64,000 nt of DNA, from contig CAUEMA010000010.1 in NCBI GenBank assembly GCA_959018755.1, positions 1-64,000 on the forward strand, given 5' to 3'. Source of the DNA: an uncultured Collinsella sp. Its GTDB lineage: Bacteria; Actinomycetota; Coriobacteriia; Coriobacteriales; Coriobacteriaceae. Under the pieces are notes generated by a model. That model made no database searches. It had not been told where the DNA came from and was given only the letters and a program-made list of their open reading frames with translations. The translations under genes were made by a program, and so were the position numbers. This document shows, one piece after another, positions 38,902 through 48,420 of the stretch (the first letter of the stretch is position 1; every line of letters begins with the position of its first letter).

Positions 38902-39438
38902 TTAGATCTCCATGACCTCGGCCTCTTTTTCCTTCAGAAGCTCCTCGACCTTGGAAACATACTCATCGGTATGCTTCTGGACCTTGGCCTGCTCGCGACG
39001 AACATCGTCCTCGGTGAGCTCTTCGTCGCGCTCGAGCTTGTTGTTAAAGTCACGACGGATGTTGCGAATGGAAACCTTGGCCTGCTCGGCATACTCGCGG
39101 CACTCCTTGACGAGCTCGCGACGACGCTCCTCGGTGGGAGCCGGGAACGGCAGGCGTACGACGGTACCGTCAGAGTTGGGAGTAATGCCCAGATCGGAAG
39201 CGCTGATAGCCTTCACGATTGCGTTGACAAGCGCCTTGTCCCAGGGCTCGATGAGCAGCATGTGAGCCTCGGGGGTCTTAACGGCGGCAACCTGGGTAAC
39301 CGGCGTGGGAACACCGTAGTAATCGACCGAAATGTCGGACAGAATGTTAGCGTTGGCGCGACCCGTGCGAACCTTGGAGAAGTTGTGCTTGAGGGACTCA
39401 AGCGACTTTTCCATGTGGGCGGTGATGTTCTCTGCCAT
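38902..39438 (-). CDS. frr: Ribosome recycling factor
   Basis: A 178-residue three-helix factor that splits post-termination ribosomes with EF-G. Recognised from KVRTGRANANILSDISVDYYGVPTPVTQVA and RDFNNKLERDEELTEDDVRREQAKVQKHTDEYV. It lies two bases after pyrH, the conserved pyrH-frr pair. Confidence 0.96.
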   Translation of the reverse strand: MAENITAHMEKSLESLKHNFSKVRTGRANANILSDISVDYYGVPTPVTQVAAVKTPEAHMLLIEPWDKALVNAIVKAISASDLGITPNSDGTVVRLPFPAPTEERRRELVKECREYAEQAKVSIRNIRRDFNNKLERDEELTEDDVRREQAKVQKHTDEYVSKVEELLKEKEAEVMEI

Positions 39439-39440
39439 GC

Positions 39441-40163
39441 TTAATCCTCCTGATAGACGAGCGTGCCGACGGGCTCACCCGAAAGCGCGCGCTTGACGGT
39501 GTCCTCGCCATCGATGTTGAGGACCAAAATCGGCATACGGTTATCCTGGCACAGTGCCGTAGCCGTGGAATCCATAACCTGCAGGCCGCGGACGAGAACC
39601 TCGTGATAGGTAATCTTGTCAAAACGGACGGCATCGGCGCACTTGACGGGATCCTTGTCGTAGATGCCGTCAACCTTGGTGGCCTTAATCAGGATCTCGG
39701 CACCGATCTCGCAGGCACGAAGAGCCGCGGCGGTGTCGGTCGTAAAGTACGGATTGCCCGAACCGGCGGCAAAAATAACGACGTTGCCCTTGGAAAGGTG
39801 GTTGATGGCGCGACGGCGAATATAGGGCTCGCAGATCTCGTTCATCTGAATAGCGCTCATCACACGGCAGGGAACATCGTTGTGCTCAAAGGCATCCTGC
39901 AGGGCAAGCGCGTTCATAACGGTTGCCAGCATGCCCATGTAGTCGGCCTGAGCACGTTCCATGCCACCGGCAGCGCCAGCCATGCCGCGGAAAATATTGC
40001 CGCCGCCGACAACAACGCCGACCTCATGGCCAACGGCAAGCAGCTCCTTGACCTGCTTGGCAAGATGGTCGGTAACCTTGGGGTCGATGCCATATTGGCC
40101 GTCGCCCATCAGTGCTTCGCCGGAAAGCTTAAGAAGCACGCGTTTATATCGGATGTCGGACAA
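39441..40163 (-). CDS. pyrH: UMP kinase
   Basis: A 240-residue amino-acid-kinase-family enzyme that phosphorylates UMP to UDP. The start [16 protein letters not shown], the GGGNIFRG loop and [13 protein letters not shown] are diagnostic. It continues the pathway of the pyr operon at 21873-27196. A hairpin separates it from tsf, so pyrH-frr may be partly uncoupled from rpsB-tsf. Confidence 0.96.
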   Translation of the reverse strand: MSDIRYKRVLLKLSGEALMGDGQYGIDPKVTDHLAKQVKELLAVGHEVGVVVGGGNIFRGMAGAAGGMERAQADYMGMLATVMNALALQDAFEHNDVPCRVMSAIQMNEICEPYIRRRAINHLSKGNVVIFAAGSGNPYFTTDTAAALRACEIGAEILIKATKVDGIYDKDPVKCADAVRFDKITYHEVLVRGLQVMDSTATALCQDNRMPILVLNIDGEDTVKRALSGEPVGTLVYQED

Positions 40164-40222
40164 AGCGATCCTCCTTTAATTAGACTCTCAATATGATAGC
40201 AAAGGCTCTGATAAGAGCCATG

Positions 40223-40257
40223 AAAAAGCAGGCTGTGAGTAAAACCCACAGCCTGCT
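40223..40257 (-). terminator. Terminator between tsf and pyrH
   Basis: An 11-bp stem (40227-40237 with 40247-40257) with a 9-nt loop and a T-run (A's at 40223-40227) on the minus strand. It ends the rpsB-tsf transcript. Confidence 0.85.
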
Positions 40258-40280
40258 CATTACCAGCTACAAGAGCTTAT

Positions 40281-41150
40281 TTACTCGCCACGGACCAGAC
40301 GGTCGAAGGCAACGACGGTAATGGTATCGCCGAGCTCCTTGGAGACCTGCTCAGCGTACTTCTTGATGGTGAGGGAGCTGTCCTTGATGAACTCCTGCTC
40401 GGTGAGCACGGACTGCTTGTAGAACTTCTCCAGACGGCCAACAGCCATCTTCTCCTGGATGGCCTCGGGCTTGCCGGACTCGGCAGCCTGAGCCATGTAG
40501 ATCTGCTTCTCGTGCTCGACGGTCTCGGCCGGAACCTGATCGCGGGTAGCGCAGATCGGGGCGACGGCGGCAACCTGAAGGGCAACGTCGTGAGCGAAGG
40601 TCTTGAAGGACTCGGCCTGAGCGGTCTCGGCCTTCTCGAAAGCGAACTCGACGAGGACGCCGATCTTACCACCCATGTGGATGTAAGAAGCGAGAGCGCC
40701 GTTCTCGGCCTTGCGGGCGGAGAAACGAGAGATCTTCATGTTCTCGCCCATGATGTGAATCATCTCGGTGAGCTCGGAGGAAACGGTCTCCTCGCCCATC
40801 GGCTTCTCGAGCAGAGCGTCGACGTCAGCAGGCTCAGTGGTAGCGACAACCTCGGCGACCTTGGAAGCAAAGCCGGTGAACTTGGCGTTGGAGCCGACGA
40901 AGTCGGTCTCGCAGGAGAGCTCGAGCAGAGCGCCAATCTTGCCATCCTCGGACACGAACGCGGCGACAGCGCCCTCGTTGGTCTCACGGCCAGCCTTCTT
41001 GGCAGCCTTGGCGAGGCCGTTCTTGCGCAGAACGTCGACGGCGGCATCCATGTCGCCGTCAGCCTCGACGAGAGCCTTCTTGCACTCCATCATCGGGGAG
41101 TCGGTCATCTCGCGGAGCTGCTTGACCATAGCGGCAGTAATCTGGGCCAT
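40281..41150 (-). CDS. tsf: Elongation factor Ts
   Basis: A 289-residue guanine-nucleotide exchange factor for EF-Tu. The N-terminal UBA-like segment has TAAMVKQLREMTDSPMMECKKALVEADGDMDAAVDVLRK, and the core has LSCETDFVGSNAKF. The ATG of MAQITAAM follows GAAAGGAACCACA; five more open codons upstream are unlikely to be used. It follows rpsB by 45 bases. Confidence 0.96.
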   Translation of the reverse strand: MAQITAAMVKQLREMTDSPMMECKKALVEADGDMDAAVDVLRKNGLAKAAKKAGRETNEGAVAAFVSEDGKIGALLELSCETDFVGSNAKFTGFASKVAEVVATTEPADVDALLEKPMGEETVSSELTEMIHIMGENMKISRFSARKAENGALASYIHMGGKIGVLVEFAFEKAETAQAESFKTFAHDVALQVAAVAPICATRDQVPAETVEHEKQIYMAQAAESGKPEAIQEKMAVGRLEKFYKQSVLTEQEFIKDSSLTIKKYAEQVSKELGDTITVVAFDRLVRGE

Positions 41151-41195
41151 TGTGGTTCCTTTCAAAGAGATGAAAAAGACTTAAATAGGACTGAT

Positions 41196-41924
41196 TTACT
41201 CGGCCTTGGGCTCGGCGGCCATCTCGGCCTCGGAGACCTGCTCCTTGCCGGAGCCAGCGAGGCAGGCGTCGGCCATGAGCTCGCACATAAGGGTGACAGC
41301 GGAGATGGCGTCATCGTTGCAGGGGATGCCGTACTCGACCTCGTCGGGATCGGAGTTGGTGTCGATCAGAGCGACGACGGGGATGTTCAGGCGCTGGGCC
41401 TCCTTGATGGCGTTCTCCTCGCGCTTGGTGTCGATGACGAAGAGAGCCTGGGGCAGACCCTTCATGTCGCGGGCGCCACCGAGGTTGGTCTGGAGCTTAG
41501 CGAGCTCCTTACCGAGCACAGCCTGCTCCTTCTTGGGCAGCACTGCCATGCGACCGTCCTCGACCATGGCCTCGAGCTCCTCCATGCGGTTGATGCGGGA
41601 GCGGATGGTGACGAAGTTGGTCAGCATACCGCCGAGCCAACGCTGGTTGATGTAAGGCATGTTGGCGCGCTCAGCGGCGTTCTTGACGGCCTCCTGAGCC
41701 TGCTTCTTGGTACCGACGAACAGCACGTTGCCGCCCTTGGCGACGTTCTTGACGAAGGTGTAGGCCTGGTCGGCGTCAAGGATGGTCTGCTTGAGGTCGA
41801 GGATGTAGATGCCGTTGCGCTCACCGAAGATGAACGGCTTCATCTTGGGGTTCCAGCGACGGGTCTGGTGACCGAAGTGGCAGCCGGCCTCGAGCAGGGT
41901 GCGGATATTAATCTTGGTAGCCAT
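41196..41924 (-). CDS. rpsB: 30S ribosomal protein S2
   Basis: A 242-residue small-subunit protein. Key segments are [38 protein letters not shown] and [44 protein letters not shown]. The C-terminus is a short acidic, Ala-rich tail. It is the first gene after a near-consensus promoter. Confidence 0.97.
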   Translation of the reverse strand: MATKINIRTLLEAGCHFGHQTRRWNPKMKPFIFGERNGIYILDLKQTILDADQAYTFVKNVAKGGNVLFVGTKKQAQEAVKNAAERANMPYINQRWLGGMLTNFVTIRSRINRMEELEAMVEDGRMAVLPKKEQAVLGKELAKLQTNLGGARDMKGLPQALFVIDTKREENAIKEAQRLNIPVVALIDTNSDPDEVEYGIPCNDDAISAVTLMCELMADACLAGSGKEQVSEAEMAAEPKAE

Positions 41925-42065
41925 GTTAAACCTCCTGTGGTTTGCCTCCGCGCGGGGTCATCCTCCAAAACCAACCCAGACATGTGCTACCAAAGCCCGG
42001 GCACCACGGTATGAAGTAGCCGCGCGTGCGTGATAAAAACCTGTTGCCGTGAAGCAACCCGATGA

Positions 42066-42094
42066 ATGATAGCAGGATTGCCTCTTCCTGCCAA
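42066..42094 (-). promoter_or_regulatory. Strong promoter of rpsB-tsf
   Basis: On the minus strand TTGGCA (42094-42089), a 17-bp spacer and TATCAT (42071-42066), with TGC just before the -10. The predicted transcript has a 5' leader of about 130 bases, long enough for S2-mediated control of the kind known for rpsB in other bacteria (inference). Confidence 0.8.
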
Positions 42095-42140
42095 CCCGCA
42101 ATCAAAACCACACACCTCGGTGCGGCGCGGGGCCCGTCTC

Positions 42141-43061
42141 CTACTCGCCGCGGGGGTGGGCCTGACTCACGGCGCGCTTGAGTCGATCGGGCGTGAGGTG
42201 CGTATAAATCTGCGTCGTGGACAAGCTCGCATGCCCAAGCAGCTCCTGAACCGAGCGGAGATCCGCGCCGCCCTCGAGCAGGTCGGTCGCAAAGGTATGA
42301 CGCATCGCATGCGGGGCGATGTCGGCAGGAATGCCGGCAAGTGCCGCAAGCATATGGAACCGCCTCCTAAGCATGGCGGCACTCATGCGGTTTCCGCGCG
42401 CCGAGATAAACAGCGGATGCGCGCCGTTCGCACCGTCGTTACGCTTTGCCTGTGCAAGGAGCTGCGGCCTCCCTTCCTCAATATAGCGGCGGGTAGCCTC
42501 GAGAGCGCGCCGATACAGGGGCACGATACGCTCCTTGCTCCCCTTGCCCCAAAGTCGCAGCGTTCGCTCGGACCAACCGATAGACTCCACGTTGAGCGCC
42601 GCGAGCTCCGAGATTCGCGCGCCGGAGGCATAGAGCAGCTCGAGCATCGCCGCATCTCGCAGCCCCGCAGGCGTCGAGGTGTCCGGGGTCTTGAGCAACG
42701 ACTCGACTTGCCGGGTCGTCAGCACGCCGGGAAGATCGCGCGGCAGCTTGGGCGAGGAAATCGCCGAGACCGCATCGCCCTCAACGATTCCCTCGGCAGC
42801 CATCCACCGATAGAGCGAGCGTATGGCAGACAGGTGTGCCGCAAGGGTCCGAGCCGCCACCTGGCCACGCGACAGCTCGGCCAAATAGGAGCGAACGGTC
42901 CGCACGTCGGCGGCGCGAGCGTCGATGCCCTCGCGGTCGCACCACGCGGCGAAGCGCTCGAGCCGCGAGGTGTAGGCGGTTACCGTATTGGGAGCGAGTC
43001 CTTCGACGCGTGCAATGTAGGCAATGAACGAGTCGACGGCATCGTACAGGTCAAAAGCTAT
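42141..43061 (-). CDS. xerC: Tyrosine recombinase XerC/XerD, probable AUA start
   Basis: A site-specific recombinase for chromosome dimer resolution. Catalytic residues are all present: Arg in GARISELAAL, Lys in GKGSKERIVP, HxxR in APHAMRHTFATDLL, His in ELLGHASLSTTQIYTH, with the nucleophile Tyr there. Homology to the family clearly begins far upstream of the first usual start (GTG at 42905): the frame reads DLYDAVDSFIAYIARVEGLAPNTVTAYTSRL before it. No ATG, GTG or TTG occurs in that open frame. The likeliest start is ATA at 43061-43059, nine bases after GGAGG and overlapping the trmFO stop, giving 306 residues, the family length. CTG at 43049 is an alternative. Confidence 0.85.
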   Translation of the reverse strand: MAFDLYDAVDSFIAYIARVEGLAPNTVTAYTSRLERFAAWCDREGIDARAADVRTVRSYLAELSRGQVAARTLAAHLSAIRSLYRWMAAEGIVEGDAVSAISSPKLPRDLPGVLTTRQVESLLKTPDTSTPAGLRDAAMLELLYASGARISELAALNVESIGWSERTLRLWGKGSKERIVPLYRRALEATRRYIEEGRPQLLAQAKRNDGANGAHPLFISARGNRMSAAMLRRRFHMLAALAGIPADIAPHAMRHTFATDLLEGGADLRSVQELLGHASLSTTQIYTHLTPDRLKRAVSQAHPRGE

Positions 43062-44395
43062 GACCTCTCGCCTCCAAACAGATCGGAGCGCGATTCCAGA
43101 TAGGCATCCAGGGCCTTGAGGGCGCGGTCCGCGTAAGCCTGGTAACGATCGCGCTTGCTGCGACGCTTACCGTCCTCGAGCGGCGGCACAAGACCAAAGT
43201 TGACGTGCATGGGCTGGTAGCCCACCGTAGCCGGATCGGTCGCATACCCCACAAGCGCGCCCAGGGCGCCCACGCGCGGCAGCTCGACGCCCGCGGCCCC
43301 GATGGCCTCGGCATAGGTGTTGAGCGCAGCGAGCAGACCCGTCGCCACGGCCTCCATGTACCCCTCGGTACCAGTAATCTGACCGGCAAGACGCACGCTC
43401 GTGCCGGGAACGGCAAAGGTGCCGTCGAGCACGTGCGGAGCATCGACAAAGGTGTTGCGGTGCATAACGCCGTAGCGGAAGAACTCGGCGTTCTCCAGGC
43501 CGGGAACCATATGGAAGACGCGCTTCTGTTCGCCGAAGGTCAGGTTGGTCTGGAAGCCAACCAGGTTATAGGCGGTCTTCTCCTTGTTCTCGGCGCGCAG
43601 CTGAATTGCCGCCCAGGGACGGCGACCGGTGCGCGGGTCGGTGAGCCCGACGGGCTTCATGGCGCCAAAGCGGATGGCATCCTTGCCCGTGCGCGCAACC
43701 TCCTCGGCAGGCTGGCAGGCCTGGAACAGGTCCCCGCCCTCAAAATCCTTGAGCACCACGCGATCGGCCGTGGTAAGCGCCTCGATAAAGGCCTCGTACT
43801 CTTCCTTGTTGAGCGGGGCATTGAGATAGTCGCCACTCCCCTGCTCCTCATAGCGCGACTGCGAGAACAGCACGTCCATATCGAGCGTAGAGGCATCGAC
43901 AATCGGGGCGGCCGCGTCAAAGAACGCCAGGGCGTCACCACCGACGAGCTTCATGACCTCCTCGCTCAATGCCGGCGAGCATAGGGGGCCCGCGGCGATA
44001 ACCACATGACCCTCGGGAATCTGGGTGACCTCGCCGTGGACGACCTCGATATTGGGGCGGGCGGCAACCTCAGCCTCGACGAGCTCGGAAAACTTGACGC
44101 GGTCGACCGCCAGGGCGCCGCCGGCAGGAACGGCCGCACGATGAGCGCAGTCGAGCAGCACAGAGCCCATGCGCTCGAGCTCGGCCTTCAGCAGACCGGC
44201 GGCGGAATCGGGACGGGTCGATTTAAACGAATTGGAGCAGACGAGCTCCGCCAAGTGATCGGTATGGTGGGCAGGAGAGCTTACCTGCGGGCGCATCTCG
44301 CACAGCTTTACGGCGAACCCGCGATCTGCCAGCTGAATCGCGCATTCCGATCCCGCCAGACCGCCACCGATAACCGTCACCTGATCAAACAGCAT
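43058..44395 (-). CDS. trmFO: Methylenetetrahydrofolate-tRNA-(uracil-5-)-methyltransferase TrmFO
   Basis: A 445-residue FAD- and folate-dependent enzyme that makes ribothymidine at position 54 of tRNA. The FAD site VTVIGGGLAGSECAIQLADRG, SNSFKS and the C-terminal GYQPMHVNFGLVPPLE are recognised. The ATG at 44395 (MLFDQVTV) is preferred over a TTG two codons upstream because AAAGGTG precedes it. It lies between dprA and xerC, a common Gram-positive order. Confidence 0.95.
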   Translation of the reverse strand: MLFDQVTVIGGGLAGSECAIQLADRGFAVKLCEMRPQVSSPAHHTDHLAELVCSNSFKSTRPDSAAGLLKAELERMGSVLLDCAHRAAVPAGGALAVDRVKFSELVEAEVAARPNIEVVHGEVTQIPEGHVVIAAGPLCSPALSEEVMKLVGGDALAFFDAAAPIVDASTLDMDVLFSQSRYEEQGSGDYLNAPLNKEEYEAFIEALTTADRVVLKDFEGGDLFQACQPAEEVARTGKDAIRFGAMKPVGLTDPRTGRRPWAAIQLRAENKEKTAYNLVGFQTNLTFGEQKRVFHMVPGLENAEFFRYGVMHRNTFVDAPHVLDGTFAVPGTSVRLAGQITGTEGYMEAVATGLLAALNTYAEAIGAAGVELPRVGALGALVGYATDPATVGYQPMHVNFGLVPPLEDGKRRSKRDRYQAYADRALKALDAYLESRSDLFGGERS

Positions 44396-44409
44396 CTGCA
44401 AACACCTTT

Positions 44410-45342
44410 CTAATTGACACGTTTTCCATTGTGACCGAAGGGCGTCTGGGCGTGAAGGGCAAACTTGGAGGGCGCATACCTTCCATCCATCATGCGCTCG
44501 ATGAGGCCCTCGAGCTCGAGTGAGCCCAGGAGCTTGAGCACACCGACGGCATCGAGCGAGACGAGTGTGGCGATGTCTTCAACCTTGAGCGGCGAGGCGA
44601 TGAGGGCATGCATCACGGCCCGCTGTGTGGGGTCAAGATCTGCGATACCGGGCGCATCGGGACGCGAGTAGCGCAGGGTACCGTAGATTCGAGAGATGGC
44701 CATCTCGATGGACTCCTCGTCGATGATGCAGCAGGCCCCGTTGGCAATGAGGTAGTTGGTACCGCGCGACTCGGGTGACAAAATCGAACCCGGCACGGCA
44801 AGAAGCTCGCGCCCCAGGTCCATGGCGGCCTCCGCCGTCGAGAACGTGCCCGAAGGCATGCCAGCCTCCGACACGAAGAGCGCCTGCGAAAGCGCGGCAA
44901 TCACCCGGTTACGCCGCGGGAAGGCAAACTTACGTGGCCCCATACCCCAAGGCGAGATGGACACGACCGCGCCGCCCGTATCGATCGTGCGCGCGATGAG
45001 CCCCGCACTCGAGCGCGGGTAGACCACGTCGGCGCCCGTACCCAACACCACGACGTGCCTGCCACCGGCGTTGACCGCGGCCCAACCCGAGGCCTGGTCG
45101 CAGCCGACCGCGCCGCCCGAGACCACCGTCACCCCCGCCTCGACCGCAACTTTCGCCGCCAGTTCTGCCACGGCCAGGCCGTACGGCGAGGCCTTGCGAG
45201 CGCCGATGATGGAGAGCGCCGGCGTCGAAAGCACCTCCGGGTCGCCACGCACGAACAGCGTCTGGGGAACATCAGAGAGCTCCAAAACGGCATCTGGATA
45301 CAACGCGTCACCGGGATGCAGCTCAAAAGTCTCCTCGGGCAT
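44410..45342 (-). CDS. dprA: DNA processing protein DprA
   Basis: A 310-residue protein that protects incoming single-stranded DNA and loads RecA during transformation. The Rossmann-fold core is intact: SIIGARKASPYGLAVA, VSGGAVGCDQASGWAAV, GTGADVVYP, PRRNRVIAALSQALFVSEAG, GTFSTAEAAMDLGRELLAVPG. A C-terminal winged helix follows (LDPTQRAVMHALIASPLKVEDIATLV), and the N-terminal SAM-like domain is absent or very short. The ATG overlaps the comM stop (TAATG) and has GGAGGGATCAGTA upstream. Confidence 0.93.
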   Translation of the reverse strand: MPEETFELHPGDALYPDAVLELSDVPQTLFVRGDPEVLSTPALSIIGARKASPYGLAVAELAAKVAVEAGVTVVSGGAVGCDQASGWAAVNAGGRHVVVLGTGADVVYPRSSAGLIARTIDTGGAVVSISPWGMGPRKFAFPRRNRVIAALSQALFVSEAGMPSGTFSTAEAAMDLGRELLAVPGSILSPESRGTNYLIANGACCIIDEESIEMAISRIYGTLRYSRPDAPGIADLDPTQRAVMHALIASPLKVEDIATLVSLDAVGVLKLLGSLELEGLIERMMDGRYAPSKFALHAQTPFGHNGKRVN

Positions 45343-46865
45343 TACTGATCCCTCCTTCCCTGGTACATCGCCGCCTCGAGCACGTGGTCTTGCGTCACCC
45401 GCTCGCTTTCGGCGACATCGGCAATCGTGCGCGCGATGCGAATCAGGCGCACGATGCCGCGCCCCGTGAGATGAGTGCGTTTCGACAGGCCAAGTACGCA
45501 TTTCTCGGCGGCCTCGTCGAGTGCAAAGGTCGACACGACGCCGTCAATGGACCGTGACTCATCGTGCTCGGCCTCGGCATCCGCATCATCCATACGGGAC
45601 TCGCGCCAGGCACGAAAAGCCCGACCGCGGACAACGTAGTCGCGCAGCTCGGCCGATGACATGCCCTCGGCGCCCTCGATAATCACCTGCGGATCGGGGC
45701 GGGTCACATCGAGCATCAGGTCGATACGGTCGGCCAAGGGACCGCGCAGCTTGGACCGGTAGCGCTCGACCATCGATGCCGAACAGCGACACGGAACCTC
45801 GCGATCGCCCAAAAAGCCGCAGGGACAGGGATTGCTCGCCGCAAGCAGCTGAAAGCGCGTGGGAAACGTGAAGGCACCGTCGACGCGTACGATCCTGACA
45901 TAGCCGCGCTCGATAGGCTGACGAAGCGTCTGCAGCACACCGGTGGGAAACTCGGCAAGCTCGTCCAAAAAGAGCACGCCGCCATGGGCAAGGCTGATCT
46001 CGCCCGGATGCACCGGGCGCCCTCCGCCAATAAGGCCCGCTGTCGAAATGCTGTGATGGGGGCTTCGAAACGGCCGATGCCCCGCAAGCAGCCCATCGAT
46101 GTTCTCACCCAAGACCGAATGGATGCACAGCGCCTCTTGCTGGTCCTCAATGGAAAGCTCAGGCAATATACCCGTCATGCGGCGCGCAAGCATGGTCTTG
46201 CCCGAACCGGGCGAGCCGATCATGAGAAGGCCCAGCTCCCCTGCCGCCGCAAGCGCTATGCCGCGCTTGGCGACCTCCTGCCCCAACACATCGGCATAAT
46301 CGAGCTCAGGCTCAAAGGTGGCCTCGAGCACTTCAGAATCCAGATAATGCCGAGCTGCCTCGCCCATACCGTGGGCAAGCTGCGACAGATGGTCGATAAA
46401 ACCGCAGTCGACGCCCGCAAGCGGAACATGCTGGTCGGACCTACCGGCGATAAAAGACAGCCCCATATCGCGAGCCAGCAGCTGGAACGCCACCTCGCCC
46501 TTGACGGGAAGCACCGTGCCATCCAAGCCGAGCTCACCGGCAATGAGGCAGTGGTCGAGATTGTCGCGGGGAATCTGCCCGTCGGCTGCAAGCACCGCAA
46601 TGGCTATCGGCAGGTCAAAACCACTACCGGTCTTTCGGATATCGCCCGGCGCCAGATTGACCGTAATGCCCGAGCGCGGGATCTCGAATCCGGCAGAGCG
46701 CATCGCGCAGCGAATACGTCCGCGCGACTCCATGACCTCCATGCTCGGGATGCCGAGCATCTGGATGCCCGGGATGCCGCCCGCAAGCGATACCTCGACC
46801 GTGACGGGAATCGCCTCGACGCCGCGGATACAGGCAGCGTGGACGGCAAAGGTCTCGAACGCCAT
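45342..46865 (-). CDS. comM: Mg-chelatase-like ATPase ComM (YifB)
   Basis: A 507-residue AAA+ protein of the ComM/YifB family, a branch-migration helicase for heteroduplex extension during transformation. The N-terminal ChlI-type domain (VTVEVSLAGGIPGIQMLGIP), Walker A GSPGSGKTMLARR, Walker B GGVLFLDELAEF and a C-terminal lid with TGRGIVRLIRIARTIAD are visible, plus the family's SNPCPCGFLGDREVPCRC cysteine motif. The ATG of MAFETFAVH overlaps the yraN stop (TGATG). Confidence 0.93.
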   Translation of the reverse strand: MAFETFAVHAACIRGVEAIPVTVEVSLAGGIPGIQMLGIPSMEVMESRGRIRCAMRSAGFEIPRSGITVNLAPGDIRKTGSGFDLPIAIAVLAADGQIPRDNLDHCLIAGELGLDGTVLPVKGEVAFQLLARDMGLSFIAGRSDQHVPLAGVDCGFIDHLSQLAHGMGEAARHYLDSEVLEATFEPELDYADVLGQEVAKRGIALAAAGELGLLMIGSPGSGKTMLARRMTGILPELSIEDQQEALCIHSVLGENIDGLLAGHRPFRSPHHSISTAGLIGGGRPVHPGEISLAHGGVLFLDELAEFPTGVLQTLRQPIERGYVRIVRVDGAFTFPTRFQLLAASNPCPCGFLGDREVPCRCSASMVERYRSKLRGPLADRIDLMLDVTRPDPQVIIEGAEGMSSAELRDYVVRGRAFRAWRESRMDDADAEAEHDESRSIDGVVSTFALDEAAEKCVLGLSKRTHLTGRGIVRLIRIARTIADVAESERVTQDHVLEAAMYQGRRDQ

Positions 46866-47350
46866 CACGACACCTGCCAATCGAACGCATTGTACTGGTG
46901 CTCGATCTCGGCGATATGCCCGCCGCGAATGGTGACGCCCACGGCATCGAAGCGGATCGCCTTGAGCGGATAATGCTCCATGAGATAACAACTCGCGATG
47001 CGACGATAGCGCCGCTGCTTTTGGGCGTTCACCGCTTCCTCGGGAAACACCCGCGTGTCGCAATCCAGCGAAACACGCCTGGTCTTGACCTCGGCCATCA
47101 CCACCACATCGTCGAGCTCGTCGAGCAGAACGAGGTCGGCCTCGCCCTCCGAGCATCGATAGCCTTGTTCCAGCAATGCATAGCCGCGCTCGTTAAAGTA
47201 ATCGATTGCGATAAGCTCGCCCAGCATACCGAGCTCGCGAGGGCTGAGCCCCTTGATAAACTCAGGCGTGATCGACCCACAATCGAGCTCCCCTTCTTCC
47301 CAACGCTCCTTGAGCTGCTGCGTCTTGCTCATTTTGGCTGCGGCACACAT
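46865..47350 (-). CDS. YraN family (UPF0102) nuclease-like protein
   Basis: A 161-residue protein of the restriction-endonuclease-like fold. The family motif set is complete: LGELIAIDYFNERGYALLEQGYRCSEGEADLVL followed by VVMAEVKTR (Glu, Asp, Glu-x-Lys). About 40 extra N-terminal residues (KTQQLKERWEEGELDCGSITPEF) precede the fold. The biochemical role is unknown. The ATG of MCAAAKMSK follows AAAGGAGACCCC. The rnhB-yraN-comM order is widely conserved. Confidence 0.85.
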   Translation of the reverse strand: MCAAAKMSKTQQLKERWEEGELDCGSITPEFIKGLSPRELGMLGELIAIDYFNERGYALLEQGYRCSEGEADLVLLDELDDVVVMAEVKTRRVSLDCDTRVFPEEAVNAQKQRRYRRIASCYLMEHYPLKAIRFDAVGVTIRGGHIAEIEHQYNAFDWQVS

Positions 47351-47454
47351 GGGGTCTCCTTTCCCACTCCCTGCATTGCCTCGATAATGAGGGCAGGTTT
47401 CATGCGGGTAAGTACCGGAAGCAAACCAAAAACCAACCAAATGCCGACAAATGA

Positions 47455-47490
47455 GGGGCCGCGTGCAACAATAGCGTTGCACGCGGCCCC
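47455..47490. terminator. Perfect 15-bp hairpin downstream of rnhB
   Basis: The arms 47455-47469 and 47476-47490 pair perfectly around 6 nt. Neither strand has a proper T-run (minus strand TCATTTG), so termination of rnhB is only likely, not certain. No other feature was seen in 47351-47538. Confidence 0.55.
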
Positions 47491-47538
47491 TACCAGCAGG
47501 TTTATGGAACCCTTAAGGTCCCAGTCTCCACAATTGGC

Positions 47539-48327
47539 CTAAAAAAGGCGCTCAGTCTGCAGAAAGTTTCCGCAAAAGCTCACACGATGCAGCGGAGAAA
47601 GACCATGTTTGCGAATGGCCTCGATGTGCTCGGGACTCGCATAGCCTTTCGATTCGGCCAAATGGTACTCGGGATACTCAGCATCGTACTCGACCATCAT
47701 CTCGTCACGCGTGACCTTTGCCATGATGGATGCCGCGGCGATACAGGCGATCTTGGCATCGCCCTTGACCACGTCGCGCTCATGGGGCACGGCGCCCAGG
47801 GGGTTACCGTCCATAAGCACGCAATCGGGCTCAAGCCCCGTATCTGCCACCGCACCCGCGACAGCGGCTCGAATGGCGCGGGCCATGCCCATCTCATCGA
47901 TATCCGCAGGAGCGATATGGCAAAAGCCGATAGCAGTCGCCACCTCGGCAATCTTCACTGAGAGCAGCTCGCGGCGCGCCGGCGTGAGCTTTTTGGAATC
48001 GTTGATGCCCCAGATGCGCGGCTCCATCGGAAGACACACGGCACACACGGTCAAGGGACCCGCTACCGAGCCACGGCCCACCTCGTCGACGCCCACGACC
48101 ACGCCATCACCGCCGAGCTCATGCATAAGCTCGTACATGCCGTTGACGCGCTCGCGTTCGGAAAGTTCCTTGGCATGGCGCTTAAGGGCACGTTCGCAAG
48201 CCTTGATCACCTGCTGGCGCGGATCCTCGCGATAATGCTCCACGAGGGCGGGAATCTCCTCGAACGTGGCGCTCGCCAGCTCGCCGGCAACCTGCGATGC
48301 CGAAACCGAGCTCGTCATATTGGCCAT
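47539..48327 (-). CDS. rnhB: Ribonuclease HII
   Basis: A 262-residue endonuclease that nicks RNA in RNA-DNA hybrids, including single ribonucleotides. The active site Asp-Glu-x-Gly lies in GVDEVGRGSVAGPL (about residues 73-86), with other acidic residues in CVLMDGNPL and the AASIMAKVTRDEMM motif. An N-terminal extension of about 70 residues precedes it. The ATG of MANMTSSV follows AAGGAGGGCCTGGT. It lies between rplS and yraN. Confidence 0.95.
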   Translation of the reverse strand: MANMTSSVSASQVAGELASATFEEIPALVEHYREDPRQQVIKACERALKRHAKELSERERVNGMYELMHELGGDGVVVGVDEVGRGSVAGPLTVCAVCLPMEPRIWGINDSKKLTPARRELLSVKIAEVATAIGFCHIAPADIDEMGMARAIRAAVAGAVADTGLEPDCVLMDGNPLGAVPHERDVVKGDAKIACIAAASIMAKVTRDEMMVEYDAEYPEYHLAESKGYASPEHIEAIRKHGLSPLHRVSFCGNFLQTERLF

Positions 48328-48356
48328 ACCAGGCCCTCCTTGCATGCAAATCAGAT

Positions 48357-48386
48357 AAAAAGAAGGGCCACCCGAAGGTGACCCTT
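48357..48386 (-). terminator. Terminator of rplS
   Basis: A 10-bp stem (48363-48372 with 48377-48386), a CGAA-type tetraloop, then CTTTTTATC on the minus strand. Confidence 0.85.
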
Positions 48387-48420
48387 GTGTCCAAACGAAT
48401 GGACAGACGCTGCGATCTTC

